This document shows positions 1 to 11,032 of a stretch of 64,000 bases of DNA, one piece after another; position 1 is the stretch's first letter; each line of letters opens with the position of its first letter. This DNA comes from an uncultured Actinomycetes bacterium (GTDB lineage Bacteria; Actinomycetota; Actinomycetes; Nanopelagicales; Nanopelagicaceae), in NCBI GenBank assembly GCA_903838295.1, contig CAILXX010000001.1, positions 62,001-126,000 of the forward strand, in the 5' to 3' direction. Both the position numbers and the translations under genes were made by a program. The notes below the pieces were generated by a model. The model was not told where the DNA came from. It was given only the letters and a program-made list of their open reading frames with translations, and ran no database searches.

Positions 1-571
1 CCAATATCGAAATATCCCGAATGAATCCAGACTTAATTATCTCTGCTAACCCCGCAGAAAAATCACGGTCACTAAGTGAGTCAAGGAACCCGACATCAAT
101 TTCAACAGATCGCGGTGAGTAAAAAGATCCGACTAGATTCTTTCCCTGCTCGACATTTATGCCAGTCTTCCCGCCTATTGATGCGTCAACCATTCCAGCC
201 AGTGTTGTTGGTATGGCGTACCAAGCTATGCCACGTAACCATGTTGATGCAACAAAGCCCGCCAAATCCGTCGTCGCTCCACCACCGATTCCCACGATCG
301 CGGATCCTCTTCCAAAATCGTTTTCACCCAGATAAGTCCAGATCTCCTGAACGATCGATATATTTTTCTGAAGCTCTCCATCTGGCACAAAATAGAGTTC
401 AGCTTCGCCATCTTTAAGAAAAGCCGATAGATCAATCAGATTGGATATTCCTTTTGGGGCGATAAATAGAACTTTTTGATGGTTCCTTAAGATCTCATCC
501 ACGACTGTGTCCCAGTTACAACCTATGTTGACGGCGTAACTAATCTCCGCCTTAACTGTAATCGAGTTCAT
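1..571 (-). CDS. aroB: 3-dehydroquinate synthase, N-terminal part (cut by window edge)
   Basis: Converts DAHP to 3-dehydroquinate, the second step of the shikimate pathway. Reading back from an ATG at 571 gives about 190 residues with no stop up to base 1, so the C-terminal half lies outside the window. Family signatures are clear: the nucleotide-binding GIGGGATTDLAGF near residues 94-106, PTTLAGMVDASIGGKTGIN near 120-138, KNLVGSFYSP, and AEIIKSG just before the edge. It starts 10 nt after the aroK stop, in the same minus-strand operon as aroC and aroK. Confidence 0.95.
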   Translation of the reverse strand, partial: MNSITVKAEISYAVNIGCNWDTVVDEILRNHQKVLFIAPKGISNLIDLSAFLKDGEAELYFVPDGELQKNISIVQEIWTYLGENDFGRGSAIVGIGGGATTDLAGFVASTWLRGIAWYAIPTTLAGMVDASIGGKTGINVEQGKNLVGSFYSPRSVEIDVGFLDSLSDRDFSAGLAEIIKSGFIRDISIL

Positions 572-581
572 AATATCTTCC

Positions 582-1094
582 TCACGAAGCCAGGTTCAAT
601 CGCTCAATAATCACTTTAACAACGTCGGCAGGCTTCTGGTTGTCGGTGGATACCACGATGTCGGCGCACTCTAGATACAAAGGACGCCTGCGCTCCATTA
701 ACTCAATCCATTGAGAGCCCGGATTTTGATCCAATAGTGGGCGATCGTTGCTTCGAGAAATTCTAGGAAGGGCATTGCTCAGAGATACATCAAGATATAT
801 CACCGGCGTAGAAGTGGCTGTCAAAACTTCACGGATCGTGGAATCCAAAATCGATCCACCTCCGAGCGATAAAACTCCATTGTTCGTCGCGATTTCACGC
901 TCTACTATCTCCCGCTCGATCGAGCGGAATCCTGCTTCACCATCATCGGCGAACATCTGCGAAATTGATTTCCCCGACTCCTTGACGATCACATTATCCG
1001 TGTCGGTAAATTGCACCCGTAAATGGGCGGCCAGCGCCTTTCCGATAGAACTTTTGCCTGCCCCAGGTGCGCCAATCAAAATAGCGACTGACAT
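582..1094 (-). CDS. aroK: Shikimate kinase
   Basis: Phosphorylates shikimate at the 3-hydroxyl using ATP. The 170-residue length is normal for the family. The Walker A loop GAPGAGKSS lies at residues 8-16. The substrate-binding DTD is near 31-33, FR near 56-57 and GGGS near 79, followed by the lid motif RPLL. The ATG shares one base with the aroC stop codon (TAATG), implying translational coupling. aroC-aroK-aroB is the usual actinobacterial order. Confidence 0.95.
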   Translation of the reverse strand: MSVAILIGAPGAGKSSIGKALAAHLRVQFTDTDNVIVKESGKSISQMFADDGEAGFRSIEREIVEREIATNNGVLSLGGGSILDSTIREVLTATSTPVIYLDVSLSNALPRISRSNDRPLLDQNPGSQWIELMERRRPLYLECADIVVSTDNQKPADVVKVIIERLNLAS

Positions 1095-2278
1095 TATTTT
1101 ATTTCTAAGTTTGCTAAATAACTGAGGTAGTTACGGCGAGTTTCTGCAACAGAATCGCCACCAAACTTCTCCAAGACCGCATCTGCGAGAACCAAAGCGC
1201 ACATAGCTTCAGCCACGATCGCGGCAGCAGGAACCGCACATACATCAGAACGTTGATTGATGGCCTTTGCGGGTTCACCCGTAGCAACGTCTATCGTGTC
1301 CAACGCGCGTGGTACCGTGGAAATCGGTTTCATTGCCGCTCGAACACGAAGTGTTTCACCGTTAGACATTCCACCTTCGGTTCCACCGGCGCGGTCTGTC
1401 CGCCGAATAATTTTTCCAGCTGAATTCTTCTCAATCTCATCATGAGCCACGGAGCCACGTCGCCTGGCCGTTGTGAAACCATCGCCGATCTCCACGCCTT
1501 TGATCGCCTGGATTCCCATCATCGCGCCAGCTAAGCGCGCATCCAAACGTCGATCCCAATGCGCATGTGACCCCAGACCCGGCGGAAGATCAAATGCAAG
1601 TACTTCGACAACGCCACCTAGGGTATCTCCAGCGCTATGCGCAGAGTCAATCTCTGCAACCATTGCAGCACTTGCGACAGGATCAAAGGAACGTACTGGA
1701 TCATCATCAATAATCTGTCGATCTGCATACGTTGGCATCTTGTAATCGTCGCCAGAACCTGCTGATCCAATTGAAAGAACATGACTTGTGATCGTGATGC
1801 CCACCGACTGTTCAAGAAATGCGCGAGCAACAGAACCTAAAGCGACCCTTGCGGCAGTTTCGCGCGCGCTAGCTCTCTCCAGAATTGGACGCGCGTCATC
1901 AAAACTATATTTTTGCATTCCAACTAAATCAGCATGGCCTGGTCGTGGACGGGTGAGAGGTGCATTTCTTGCGAGGGCGGAGAGCTCATCGGCTGGAATA
2001 GGGTTTGCCGACATAACCTTCTCCCATTTGGGCCATTCCGAATTTCCGACCTGAATAGCTATAGGACCGCCTTGTGTCTGACCATGGCGAATTCCACCCA
2101 GAATGGTAATCAAATCTGCTTCGAAGCTCTGCCGCGCGCCACGGCCATACCCTAAGCGCCTACGGCGAAGGTCGGCATCGATGGTGTTGGAATCGATTAT
2201 TACGTGAGCAGGCATGCCCTCGATAATTGCGGAGAGCGCAGGTCCATGTGACTCCCCCGCAGTTAGCCATCTCAACAT
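1094..2278 (-). CDS. aroC: Chorismate synthase
   Basis: Makes chorismate from EPSP with reduced FMN, the last shikimate step. At 394 residues it is full length. Recognisable signatures are [17 protein letters not shown] at the N-terminus, [15 protein letters not shown] near 39-53, [14 protein letters not shown], and [11 protein letters not shown] near 299-309. The product feeds pabBC and trpD, both also in this window. The start-proximal sequence is duplicated 14 nt upstream (direct repeat at 2271-2281 and 2285-2295), so a second, out-of-frame ATG precedes the true start. Confidence 0.97.
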   Translation of the reverse strand: MLRWLTAGESHGPALSAIIEGMPAHVIIDSNTIDADLRRRRLGYGRGARQSFEADLITILGGIRHGQTQGGPIAIQVGNSEWPKWEKVMSANPIPADELSALARNAPLTRPRPGHADLVGMQKYSFDDARPILERASARETAARVALGSVARAFLEQSVGITITSHVLSIGSAGSGDDYKMPTYADRQIIDDDPVRSFDPVASAAMVAEIDSAHSAGDTLGGVVEVLAFDLPPGLGSHAHWDRRLDARLAGAMMGIQAIKGVEIGDGFTTARRRGSVAHDEIEKNSAGKIIRRTDRAGGTEGGMSNGETLRVRAAMKPISTVPRALDTIDVATGEPAKAINQRSDVCAVPAAAIVAEAMCALVLADAVLEKFGGDSVAETRRNYLSYLANLEIK

Positions 2279-2295
2279 AGGTGCCTCAACATAGG
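2271..2295. repeat. 11-bp direct repeat overlapping the aroC start
   Basis: CTCAACATAGG occurs at 2271-2281 and again at 2285-2295, a period of 14 bases. The first copy contains the aroC start codon on the minus strand. The second puts an identical ATG-TTG-AG upstream in another frame. Next to it, GGATAT and ATATCC form a small inverted repeat at about 2295-2314. Function unknown; it may be a simple replication-slippage duplication. Confidence 0.6.
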
Positions 2296-2329
2296 GATAT
2301 TGTGTCAGATATCCACCGCTTCTCGCTCG

Positions 2330-2725
2330 CTAAATGAGGATCAGCATCGCCATAAAGATTGAGGGCGCAAAGGGAATGCTCCGATTTCTAGATAGCCCCG
2401 CCCAAATCAGGCCGATAGCAATCGCGAGAATCACAATATTGAGCCATTGTTGGAAGCTTTTCGTCACCAAAATAATCACGATGAGCAGCTTCACATCGCC
2501 CATTCCAATGAATTCCTGCGAAGTGGCCGCCAATATGATCGCCAAGGATGTCAGGCAAAGTACTTGTACATTCCGACTAAAGAAGAGGCTATTGGCGAAA
2601 AATAGAAGTGACACTTCCAAGGAGAAAAACATAGCTATCAACAAGTTATTCGGGATTCGGCGGCTTTTGAAATCTACGATGGATATAGGCAATCCAAAAA
2701 ATATAGTTATCAAAGATCGCCACAT
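2330..2725 (-). CDS. Small A24-family prepilin peptidase-like membrane protein
   Basis: A 131-residue, very hydrophobic protein with about four to five membrane segments. It carries both aspartate motifs of type IV prepilin (A24) peptidases: DFKSRRIPN near residue 18, and GMGDVKLL near 74. It lacks the N-terminal methyltransferase domain of PilD and so resembles the short CpaA/TadV-type enzymes. No pilin or secretion genes lie in the window. Its position between aroE and aroC is typical for actinobacteria. Substrate unknown. Confidence 0.85.
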   Translation of the reverse strand: MWRSLITIFFGLPISIVDFKSRRIPNNLLIAMFFSLEVSLLFFANSLFFSRNVQVLCLTSLAIILAATSQEFIGMGDVKLLIVIILVTKSFQQWLNIVILAIAIGLIWAGLSRNRSIPFAPSIFMAMLILI

Positions 2726-2781
2726 AGTATGACTATAAGCACTCTTTGAATTTTCATTGAAAAGTTATGCACAGCTAGAAT

Positions 2782-3576
2782 TTAAGACAAGAACTCCCGA
2801 CTTGTCCTGATGAGAAGATCGCGCATTGCGTCCTGGTCGAATGAGAGGCCTGAAAAAAGTGAAATTTGGTCAAGTGCTTGCTCGACTAATAGATCGAAAC
2901 CATCAATAGTCCGAGCCCCTATAGATTGTGCTTGGGCAAGGAATTTTGTCGGATATGGCTTATAGAGAACTTCACAAACTGTCATATCGGCAGAAGTTAA
3001 TCTGCTCGCAAGATGATCACCTGCTCCCGCCGGAACCGTGGAAATGATCAGATCATAATCGTCTAATGAATGATTCATATCGTAGAAATTAAGCGAGCTT
3101 GTGATAGCGACCTGACGTAAAACATCTGCACGGCTTGGCGTCTGTAAGAGAAAATCAATCTGCTCCGATAGTCCATCTAATGCGCCAAGTGCCGCCCTAG
3201 CGGTTCCGCCACCACCAATGATTGCGACTCGTTCCTTTTTAACGCCATTGAAGAGCCTCATGAAGCCTGTTCTATCTGTCGATACCGCGAAATAATTATC
3301 ATCTTGCAGAACCAAGGTATTAGCCGAACGCATCCGGCTAGCAACCGGATCGATCAGAAAACCAGAATTGAAAATGCATTCTTTCAAAGGCATTGTTAGC
3401 GAAAAACCAGTCCATCTTTCCCGCAATGCATTTTTGAAAAAATCATCTGCATCAGCCGGAAGCAATTCGATGGCTTCATACGATGCAGGGAGTCCTAAGA
3501 ATTCATAGGCCTTCTTGTGCAGAAGTGGAGAGAGGCTATGGGCTATTGGAGAACCAAGAACCGCAGCCTTAATCAT
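2782..3576 (-). CDS. aroE: Shikimate dehydrogenase
   Basis: NADPH-dependent reduction of 3-dehydroshikimate to shikimate. 264 residues. The N-terminal substrate domain has GSPIAHSLSPLLHKKAY (the shikimate-binding serines) and LTMPLKE with the catalytic lysine near 66. The nucleotide-binding loop is AIIGGGGTARAALGAL near 118-133. Its ATG overlaps the mltG stop by 4 nt. It belongs to the run alaS-ruvX-mltG-aroE. Confidence 0.94.
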   Translation of the reverse strand: MIKAAVLGSPIAHSLSPLLHKKAYEFLGLPASYEAIELLPADADDFFKNALRERWTGFSLTMPLKECIFNSGFLIDPVASRMRSANTLVLQDDNYFAVSTDRTGFMRLFNGVKKERVAIIGGGGTARAALGALDGLSEQIDFLLQTPSRADVLRQVAITSSLNFYDMNHSLDDYDLIISTVPAGAGDHLASRLTSADMTVCEVLYKPYPTKFLAQAQSIGARTIDGFDLLVEQALDQISLFSGLSFDQDAMRDLLIRTSREFLS

Positions 3577-4610
3577 TTGAACGCTCCATTCGCAAGGTTA
3601 TTGTTATATAACTCGACCCATACTTCGAACTCTGTAAAGCTCTTGGTGAAACGGGTGTCGTGGGGCCTAACTGTAATGAAATATAGCCAATCCCCGGGCT
3701 CTGGATTCATGGCCCCTTTGATGGCCATAAGCCCCGGGTTGGAGATAGGCGTTGGCGGTAACCCGGTGTGTAGATAAGTGTTAAATGGTGAGTCAATCTT
3801 TGTGGCATTTCTGCTTAATGAGATCTGTCCGCGAAGGTGCGCCGCGTATTGAACCGTTGAATTCAATTGAAGTGGCATGCCTATTTTGAGCCTGTTATAA
3901 ATCACTCGAGCAGCCTTGCGGTAATCAATTGGATCTGCCTCAATTTGAATCAAAGAGGCAATCTTCAAGACATCATAACCGCTGAAAATATTGTAGCCTA
4001 CTAGCAGATTTGTACTTTTAATCGAACTTTGAAATTGTTTGATCATGGTCACTAACGCAGTATGGGTTGTCGTACCCGGCGCAAATGAATATTGACTAGG
4101 GAACAATTGCCCTTCAAGTGAGTTGTTCGCAGACTTTAACACCGGTTGCAAATCAGAAAGTAAGTCCTGTTGAACTAGTGACTTATCCTGATGCAGCTTT
4201 TTGAGCACATCCGAGCTGGTATCTCCAGGAATGACCGCAATAACATTCGCAATCCTCTTCTGGTCTAACAACTGCGATATCGCTTCTTGATTTGGGATAT
4301 GTGTTGAAATCTTATGGACTCCAGGAGCAATCCCAAGACTCGCCTTTGAAGAATTCATGACTGCAATCATGGACGAAGATGACTTAACGACAAGATCCTT
4401 CTGTAGGTTCAAGGCGATAGAGGTGCCTGCTTCACCATTTTCCACCGTGAAGAGGATGGTGGGACCGGGCGATCCTGGCCCAAAATCAGCGGGGCGGTGC
4501 AATAGCTGTATCAGAATCAGGACCAAAATGATGACGGTGGTAGTCACAACAGTCTGATTCCTGCGGAGCTTACTCAATTTTTCCAGCAATCCGTTCACGA
4601 TTGAGAGCAC
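3573..4610 (-). CDS. mltG: Endolytic murein transglycosylase MltG
   Basis: Membrane-anchored lytic transglycosylase that cleaves nascent peptidoglycan glycan strands. One N-terminal membrane segment (about residues 20-37) is followed by the YceG domain. The catalytic region IASLIQIEADPIDYRKAARVIYNRL contains the conserved glutamate near residue 223. LQLNSTVQYA and the C-terminal FNTYLHTGLPPTPISNPG also match the family. The ATG chosen here overlaps ruvX by 41 nt; a later TTG or GTG (4577, 4547) is possible, so the first 10-20 residues are uncertain. Confidence 0.92.
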   Translation of the reverse strand: MLSIVNGLLEKLSKLRRNQTVVTTTVIILVLILIQLLHRPADFGPGSPGPTILFTVENGEAGTSIALNLQKDLVVKSSSSMIAVMNSSKASLGIAPGVHKISTHIPNQEAISQLLDQKRIANVIAVIPGDTSSDVLKKLHQDKSLVQQDLLSDLQPVLKSANNSLEGQLFPSQYSFAPGTTTHTALVTMIKQFQSSIKSTNLLVGYNIFSGYDVLKIASLIQIEADPIDYRKAARVIYNRLKIGMPLQLNSTVQYAAHLRGQISLSRNATKIDSPFNTYLHTGLPPTPISNPGLMAIKGAMNPEPGDWLYFITVRPHDTRFTKSFTEFEVWVELYNNNLANGAFK

Positions 4611-5004
4611 TTTCTAGAATAGCAACGGCCGATGCAGCATCAATCTTTTCCTTGCTGGTTTTTGCGGTATGTCCAGTAGCGCGCAAATCACGAGCAGCAC
4701 TCAATGTTGACATCCGTTCGTCGACCATATGAATTGGAACGGAGGTAATTGTGCGCAGCAAAGAGACGAATTCTGCGACCAGCTCCATACTCTTACTTTC
4801 AGAGCCACTTAAATGCTTAGGTTCCCCTACTGCTAGATATATAGGCTCGAACTCCGCAAAGAGTGAAGAAAGTTGTTCTGCTAAATCGGCTGACTGGGCC
4901 TGGAGAGTTGTGAGTGGAGATGCAATCAAACCTGATGTGTCACTCATGGCAACACCAATTCGAACGACACCAAAATCAAATCCGATTCTGCGGCCCGATT
5001 GCAT
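4570..5004 (-). CDS. ruvX: RuvX/YqgF family putative pre-16S rRNA nuclease
   Basis: 144-residue RNase H-fold protein of the YqgF family, implicated in 16S rRNA 5'-end maturation. The N-terminal GFDFGVVRIGVAMSD holds the first acidic residue, and VDERMSTLSAARDLRA the second motif. The final DAASAVAILESAL matches the family ending. It starts 2 nt after the alaS stop and overlaps mltG, so the run alaS-ruvX-mltG-aroE is probably cotranscribed. Confidence 0.92.
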   Translation of the reverse strand: MQSGRRIGFDFGVVRIGVAMSDTSGLIASPLTTLQAQSADLAEQLSSLFAEFEPIYLAVGEPKHLSGSESKSMELVAEFVSLLRTITSVPIHMVDERMSTLSAARDLRATGHTAKTSKEKIDAASAVAILESALNRERIAGKIE

Positions 5005-5006
5005 AA

Positions 5007-7679
5007 CTATTTAGCCCCTAGAGAAGCCCTTAAATCTGCAATCGCTTGGTTGATCTTGCTGTGATCAGTTCCTCCGCCTTGCGCGAAGTCATCCTTGCCA
5101 CCGCCACCGCCACCCAAAATAGATGAACCAATCTTTACGAGATTTCCGGCTTTCACACCAGCTTGTTGTGCGGCCGGAGAGACCGCGACCACCAAAGTAA
5201 TGCGATCTCCTTGCGAGGAAAGCAAGCCAACCACCGAATTATCTTTGCGAATACGTAAGTCAAGCGCCATCGACCGCAGATCATCAACCGAAATTCCATC
5301 GGGTACGTGTGCAAAAATATGTTGCACCTCGCCCATACTTTCAAACTTACTGGCTAACTCCCCCACCGAAGCTAAAGCTTGCGCAGAACGAACTCCACTC
5401 AATTCTTTCTCGATCGCCTTCATGCGATTGACGAGATCTGAAATGCGTTCTGGCAATTCTTCAACCCGCGCACCTTTAACTATCTCTGTTAAGGAATTAA
5501 GCAAGATGTGCTCTCGCACCAAATATGAAAAAGCATCCGCTCCAACCAACGCCTCTACGCGTCGTACTCCTGAACCAATTGATGATTCACTCAGAAGCTT
5601 GACCACCCCTAGCTCTGCAGAGGAATGAACATGAGTGCCGCCACACAATTCCCGAGCCCAATCGCCGACACTGACTACCCGAACAACATCGCCATATTTT
5701 TCACCAAAGAGCGCCATCGCACCAATCTCCTTGGCTTCGACCTGGCTCATGGATTGTGCAGTCACCTCTAGATTTTCAAGTAACAAAGTATTCACTCGGG
5801 ACTCGACATCGTGAAGAACCGATGCAGGAACTGCTCCGTTCGCAGGGAAATCAAATCGGAAACGACCAGGTGCGTTTTCAGATCCCGCTTGAGTAGCACT
5901 GTCGCCCAATGCTTCTCGAAATGCTTTATGCACCATATGTGTCGCTGTGTGTGCCCTAGATATCGCTTTCCTGCGACCCTGATCGATCTGCGCCAAGAGT
6001 TCTTCATTCACCTTAGCGGTTCCCGAAATTATTGTTCCGCGGTGCACATAAAGCCCAGGAACCGGACACTGAACATCATCGATTTCTATCCGTGCGCCAT
6101 TGGATAGGACAAGAGTTCCACCATCAGCAAGTTGGCCGCCACCTTCGGCATAAAAAGGAGTGCGATCCAGCACGATCTCTACGTCACCTTCATTAACTTC
6201 TTGCACGCTCACGCCATCAACTAAGATTCCATTAATTGAAGCCTCTGACGTCAAGTGGGAATAGCCGACGAACTCAGTTTTTCCGTTCGTATCAACGATC
6301 TTTCGATACTCCGATAAATCAGTGTGACCGCTCTTCTTGGCACGTGAATCTGCTTTAGCGCGATCTTTCTGTTCTTTCATCAATTTCCGGAAGCCATCCT
6401 CATCAACCTTGAGACCTGCCTCGGAGGCCATCTCTAAAGTCAGATCGAACGGAAAGCCGTAAGTATCGTGCAACTTGAATACGGTATCTCCTGGAAGCGA
6501 TGTCTTCTTAGACTTCTTTATTTCTTCCGATGCCATATCGAATATCGCGGTTCCGCTCTTTAGTGTCGACAAGAACGATTCTTCTTCAGCTTGCGTGACC
6601 GCCAAAATCTTCTCGGATTCCTCAATCAATTCTGGATATTGGGGTGACATGGCACCGAGCGCTGCGTTAACGAGCTCACGCGAATTGTGATCCGGTGCTC
6701 CCAAGATTCGCATATTACGGATTGTTCTACGCATCATTCTGCGCAATACATAGCCACGACCTTCATTGGAAGGTATTACTCCATCACCTATGAGCATCAT
6801 CGAAGTACGCGCATGATCTGCAACGACTCTTAAAGCAATATCGTTTTTAGTATCCTTACCATAGGTGACTCCGGCAAGCTCGCTGGCTTTGCTAAGGATC
6901 TGCATTGTTGTATCGATTTCATAGATATTTTCGACACCTTGCAGGAGCGCAGCAGTACGTTCTAGGCCAAGTCCCGTATCAATATTCTTAGCGGGTAATT
7001 CACCGATAATCGGATAATCATCCTTACTTCCGCCATCTGCCCGAATATTTTGCATGAACACTAGATTCCAAACCTCTAGATACCTGTCTTCATCGGCAAT
7101 TGGCCCACCCTCCTTGCCATATGCCGGACCACGATCATAATAAATCTCAGAACACGGACCGCAGGGACCTGCTACGCCCATTGACCAAAAATTGTCCGCC
7201 ATGCCTCGGCGCTGAATACGCTCTTTAGGGACTCCAACTTTTTGATGCCATATATCTGCAGCTTCATCATCATTGAGGTAAATAGTGACCCACAACTTCT
7301 CTTCCGGAAAGCCGTAACCACCATCAGATATTGGTTTCGTGAGCAATTCCCACGCCATACGGATCGCGCCTTCTTTAAAATAATCTCCAAATGAGAAGTT
7401 GCCACACATCTGGAAGAATGATGCGTGCCTCGTAGTCTTTCCAACTTCGTCGATATCTAATGTACGTACACATTTCTGCACGGATGTAGCTCTACTAAAT
7501 GGCGGCTTTACTTCGCCAAGAAAGTAGGGTTTGAAGGGAACCATCCCGGCATTAACCAGAAGCAAATTAGGGTCATCGGCAATTAAGGATGCTGAAGGAA
7601 CGACCGTATGGTTTAACCCTTGGGAATTACCCGACTCGAAGAAGCGCAACCATCGAGCTCTGATTTCTGCAGATTCCAC
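5007..7679 (-). CDS. alaS: Alanyl-tRNA synthetase
   Basis: Charges tRNA-Ala and clears mischarged Ser/Gly. The 890-residue length is full. The class II catalytic core is at the N-terminus ([40 protein letters not shown]). The editing domain carries the zinc motif HTATH near 580 and CGGTHV near 681. The C-terminal Ala domain ends with the glycine-rich [15 protein letters not shown], then [14 protein letters not shown]. The upstream DUF948 gene ends 3 nt before its start. Confidence 0.98.
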   Translation of the reverse strand: MESAEIRARWLRFFESGNSQGLNHTVVPSASLIADDPNLLLVNAGMVPFKPYFLGEVKPPFSRATSVQKCVRTLDIDEVGKTTRHASFFQMCGNFSFGDYFKEGAIRMAWELLTKPISDGGYGFPEEKLWVTIYLNDDEAADIWHQKVGVPKERIQRRGMADNFWSMGVAGPCGPCSEIYYDRGPAYGKEGGPIADEDRYLEVWNLVFMQNIRADGGSKDDYPIIGELPAKNIDTGLGLERTAALLQGVENIYEIDTTMQILSKASELAGVTYGKDTKNDIALRVVADHARTSMMLIGDGVIPSNEGRGYVLRRMMRRTIRNMRILGAPDHNSRELVNAALGAMSPQYPELIEESEKILAVTQAEEESFLSTLKSGTAIFDMASEEIKKSKKTSLPGDTVFKLHDTYGFPFDLTLEMASEAGLKVDEDGFRKLMKEQKDRAKADSRAKKSGHTDLSEYRKIVDTNGKTEFVGYSHLTSEASINGILVDGVSVQEVNEGDVEIVLDRTPFYAEGGGQLADGGTLVLSNGARIEIDDVQCPVPGLYVHRGTIISGTAKVNEELLAQIDQGRRKAISRAHTATHMVHKAFREALGDSATQAGSENAPGRFRFDFPANGAVPASVLHDVESRVNTLLLENLEVTAQSMSQVEAKEIGAMALFGEKYGDVVRVVSVGDWARELCGGTHVHSSAELGVVKLLSESSIGSGVRRVEALVGADAFSYLVREHILLNSLTEIVKGARVEELPERISDLVNRMKAIEKELSGVRSAQALASVGELASKFESMGEVQHIFAHVPDGISVDDLRSMALDLRIRKDNSVVGLLSSQGDRITLVVAVSPAAQQAGVKAGNLVKIGSSILGGGGGGKDDFAQGGGTDHSKINQAIADLRASLGAK

Positions 7680-7682
7680 CGA

Positions 7683-7970
7683 CTACTCGTGCTCCCGATC
7701 GGAACGGGTGAATTTCTTTCCGGCCAAAGCACCAACAAGGGATCCAACCACTTTCAACACTCCCGAATTCTTCTCAATCAAACTCGTGATTGAGCCCGTA
7801 ACTTTTTCGGTGAAGTTTTCTGCCGTAGATACAATCTTATTGACACTCTTTATAGTCGCTTCAACCTCGTCGAAGACCTTGCCAACGCGAATGATCAAAT
7901 ACCCCAGTGCAAAGGCGATCACAAGAAGTGCGACTGCTGCAATTATCGTTGCAATTCCACCTGGACCCAT
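7683..7970 (-). CDS. DUF948 single-pass membrane protein
   Basis: 95 residues: one N-terminal membrane segment (about 6-28), then a helical, coiled-coil-like stretch (KVFDEVEATIKSVNKIVSTAENFTE split over residues 31-55) and a basic tail. This layout matches the short DUF948 proteins that precede alaS in many actinobacteria. Molecular function unknown. The gene stands 3 nt upstream of alaS and is probably cotranscribed with it. Confidence 0.8.
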   Translation of the reverse strand: MGPGGIATIIAAVALLVIAFALGYLIIRVGKVFDEVEATIKSVNKIVSTAENFTEKVTGSITSLIEKNSGVLKVVGSLVGALAGKKFTRSDREHE

Positions 7971-8010
7971 GTCTCTAGCCTACCCGACCATTCTCCTGCG
8001 CTAAGCGCAA

Positions 8011-9759
8011 TTACTTGGCTTCCGGTACAAAATCGACCGCGGCCTCTTTGCGCTGCGCCGGCGTAATCGGTGTTGGAGCCCCGGTTAACGGGTCCCCACC
8101 ACTTGCAGTCTTAGGAAATGCGATTACCTCACGAATTGATTCCGCTCCCGAAAGAAGAGCGCAAAGTCGGTCCATCCCTAATGCGATGCCACCATGTGGT
8201 GGTGGCCCATAATTAAAGGCTTCGAGAAGAAAACCAAATTTACTCTTTGCTTCTTGAGGAGTTAAACCAATCACATCAAATACTCGTTGTTGCATCTCAC
8301 TCTTATGAATACGAATCGATCCGCCGCCGATTTCATTACCGTTAAGAACAATGTCATACGCGTAAGCGAGGGCGTTACCTGGATCCTTATCAAAAGTATC
8401 CGCAAATTCTGGCTTTGGTCCTGTGAAGGGATGGTGTACTGCAGTCCATCCGGACCCAACATTCTCTGAATCAACGGGTTCGAACATTGGAGCATCAACT
8501 ACCCACAAGAACTCCCAAGAATTCGGTGCTATGAGGTTGCAGCGAGATCCAATTTCTAATCTAACAGCCCCCAATAACGCCTGCGACGAACTTTGATTAC
8601 CTGCTGCAAAGAAGATTGCATCCCCAGGCTTAGCGCCAACGAAGGATGCGATTGCCGAGCTCTCTTGCTCTGAAAGGTTTTTAGCTACTGGTCCAGCTAG
8701 CGTCCCATCTTCCTGTACCAAAATATAGGCCAAGCCCTTGGCGCCACGAGCTTTCGCCCAATCTTGCCAAGCATCTAATTCACGACGAGGGGATGCGGCT
8801 CCACCCGGCATGACAACTGCCCCGACATAGTCGGCTTGGAATACGCGGAAGGTTGTATTAGCAAAGAACTCTTTTACATCCGTTAGCTCTTGACCAAAAC
8901 GTAAATCCGGCTTATCCGAACCATATCGACGCATAGCTTCTAGATAAGTCATCCGCGGTATAGGACGAGGAATCGCATAATTGACCGTCTTTAAAAATAC
9001 TTCGGACAATATCTCTTCAGCGACACGCAAGATATCTTCTTGATCAACAAAGGACATCTCGATATCTAATTGCGTAAATTCTGGTTGACGATCGGCACGA
9101 AAATCTTCATCTCTGAAACAACGTGCAATCTGGTAATAACGTTCCATTCCAGCCACCATAAGAAGCTGTTTAAATAGCTGCGGAGATTGAGGCAATGCAT
9201 ACCAGCTACCTGGTTGGAGTCGAACTGGTACCAAGAAATCACGAGCTCCTTCCGGTGTGGAACGAGTCAGATATGGCGTTTCAATCTCTAAGAAATCAAG
9301 TCGATCCATGACTCCGCGAATTGTGGAAGTTACCCTCGAACGCATTCGCAAATTTTTTGACGGTCCTTCTCGTCGCAAATCTAGGTAGCGATACTTAAGG
9401 CGCACTTCCTCGCTGATATTAGAAACATCACCACTATCTACCGGGAAAGGCAGCGGAGCTGCTTCGCTGAGGACTTCCAACTTCTCACAGTCGATCTCGA
9501 TCGTCCCGGTCGGGATATTCAGGTTTTCATTGCCCGCAGGACGTTCTGTTACCACCCCTGTGATTAGGACACACCACTCCGCCCGGAGCGCTCCTGCAAT
9601 CGCGTCTTTTATAACCACTTGAACGGCGCCAGAGGCATCACGAAGATCGATGAAGGCGACTCCGCCATGGTCACGGCGACGTGCTACCCAGCCCGCTAAA
9701 ACTACTGTGGTTCCGGCATCGCTCTTGCGAAGTGCTCCAGCATCATGTGTCCGCAACAT
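8011..9759 (-). CDS. aspS: Aspartyl-tRNA synthetase
   Basis: Class IIb synthetase of 582 residues, the bacterial long form. In order: the N-terminal OB-fold anticodon domain ([23 protein letters not shown]), the catalytic core with motif 2 [21 protein letters not shown] (about 216-236), the inserted GAD domain (about 310-420), and motif 3 [15 protein letters not shown]. The sequence does not show whether it is discriminating or also makes Asp-tRNA-Asn. It begins 1 nt after the hisS stop. Confidence 0.97.
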   Translation of the reverse strand: MLRTHDAGALRKSDAGTTVVLAGWVARRRDHGGVAFIDLRDASGAVQVVIKDAIAGALRAEWCVLITGVVTERPAGNENLNIPTGTIEIDCEKLEVLSEAAPLPFPVDSGDVSNISEEVRLKYRYLDLRREGPSKNLRMRSRVTSTIRGVMDRLDFLEIETPYLTRSTPEGARDFLVPVRLQPGSWYALPQSPQLFKQLLMVAGMERYYQIARCFRDEDFRADRQPEFTQLDIEMSFVDQEDILRVAEEILSEVFLKTVNYAIPRPIPRMTYLEAMRRYGSDKPDLRFGQELTDVKEFFANTTFRVFQADYVGAVVMPGGAASPRRELDAWQDWAKARGAKGLAYILVQEDGTLAGPVAKNLSEQESSAIASFVGAKPGDAIFFAAGNQSSSQALLGAVRLEIGSRCNLIAPNSWEFLWVVDAPMFEPVDSENVGSGWTAVHHPFTGPKPEFADTFDKDPGNALAYAYDIVLNGNEIGGGSIRIHKSEMQQRVFDVIGLTPQEAKSKFGFLLEAFNYGPPPHGGIALGMDRLCALLSGAESIREVIAFPKTASGGDPLTGAPTPITPAQRKEAAVDFVPEAK

Positions 9760-9760
9760 A

Positions 9761-11032
9761 TTACGAATGTTCTCCCAAGTTCGATATTTTCTCGATTAAT
9801 GTGGTCGCCAAAGAACTAAGAGTAACTGATTCGCTCTCCCCTGAATTCATCTCTTTCAGTGATACTACGTCAGAGCTCAATTCATCTGCGCCAAGAACAA
9901 GAGAATATTTCGCGCCACTTTTATCAGCGGCCTTCATGGCCCCTTTGAGGGCTCTCTCTCCAAAAGCCAGATCCACTCGCAGGCCACGTGATCGTAGCTC
10001 TTCTGCAATAATCAACGATTCATCCCCGGTACCAAGTGGGACTATGTAAAGATCCAATTTCTCGTTCTCTGGAACCGCAATACCCTCTGCTTCGCATGCC
10101 AGCAATACACGATCGATACCTAAGCCAAATCCGATGCCTGACAAGTTTTGCCCGCCTAGTTGTTCCATCAGGCCGTCATACCGACCGCCACCACCGATTC
10201 CAGATTGTGCGCCAAGTTCTGAGTGAACGAATTCAAAGGCGGTGCCTGTGTAGTAATCGAGCCCCCGAACCATCCGCTCATTTACGCTAAAAGCGATACC
10301 CAACCTTTTCAACAAACTTTTCACCGATTCAAAATCAGCGCGACTCTCTTCGGTGAGGTAGTTCATTAGCACTGGTGCTTTCTGCATGAGCTCACGAATT
10401 TCTGATCGCTTATCGTCAAATAGCCGCAACGGGTTCAGACTCGCCCTGGTACGCGTCTCTTCATCAAGTGGAAGTTCTTCAATATAAGACCGAAGGTCCT
10501 TCAGGTAATTCTCACGAGTAAGAAGATCCCCCAGCGAAGTAATCTCAAGGTGATATTTCCTTAGTCCAAGTGCCTTAAATGCTCTGTCCGCAACAGCGAT
10601 AACTTCTACATCAATAAGTGGATCCGAGAGTCCTATTGCTTCGATTCCAACTTGGTAGAACTGTCTGTATCGCCCGGCTTGTGGTCTTTCCGCGCGGAAA
10701 AAAGCACCTGAATAAAAGACCTTTACCGGAAGTTGGCCACGATCGAGGTTATGTTCTATAACTGCACGCATCACCCCAGCCGTGCCTTCAGGTCTTAGGG
10801 TAATAGAACGACCGCCACGATCCTCAAAGGTGTACATCTCCTTGCGCACCACATCTGTTGATTCACCAACACCTCGTGTGAAGAGTTCAGTGTCCTCAAA
10901 GACGGGAAGTTCGATCAACTGATACCCAGAATTTCGAGCAGATTCTATGAGTGTGGATCTCACATATTCAAAGTAATTTGAACGATCTGGCACATACTCG
11001 CTGACCCCCTTGGGTGCTTGAAACTTTGCCAT
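9761..11032 (-). CDS. hisS: Histidyl-tRNA synthetase
   Basis: Class IIa synthetase, 423 residues. Motif 2 is [17 protein letters not shown] (about 78-94). The histidine-binding [13 protein letters not shown] is near 259-271, and motif 3 [14 protein letters not shown] near 298-311. The C-terminal anticodon-binding domain covers about 325-420. Its ATG shares one base with the stop of the upstream metallo-hydrolase gene (TAATG), so the two are coupled. Confidence 0.97.
   Translation of the reverse strand: MAKFQAPKGVSEYVPDRSNYFEYVRSTLIESARNSGYQLIELPVFEDTELFTRGVGESTDVVRKEMYTFEDRGGRSITLRPEGTAGVMRAVIEHNLDRGQLPVKVFYSGAFFRAERPQAGRYRQFYQVGIEAIGLSDPLIDVEVIAVADRAFKALGLRKYHLEITSLGDLLTRENYLKDLRSYIEELPLDEETRTRASLNPLRLFDDKRSEIRELMQKAPVLMNYLTEESRADFESVKSLLKRLGIAFSVNERMVRGLDYYTGTAFEFVHSELGAQSGIGGGGRYDGLMEQLGGQNLSGIGFGLGIDRVLLACEAEGIAVPENEKLDLYIVPLGTGDESLIIAEELRSRGLRVDLAFGERALKGAMKAADKSGAKYSLVLGADELSSDVVSLKEMNSGESESVTLSSLATTLIEKISNLGEHS

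Noticed and set aside
5095-5628. 177-residue plus-strand frame inside alaS
   Set aside because: Antisense shadow of the glycine-rich and C-terminal alaS coding sequence; low-complexity translation and no family resemblance.
7531-8004. 157-residue plus-strand frame over the start of alaS and the DUF948 gene
   Set aside because: Opposes two well supported genes and shows no recognisable domain.
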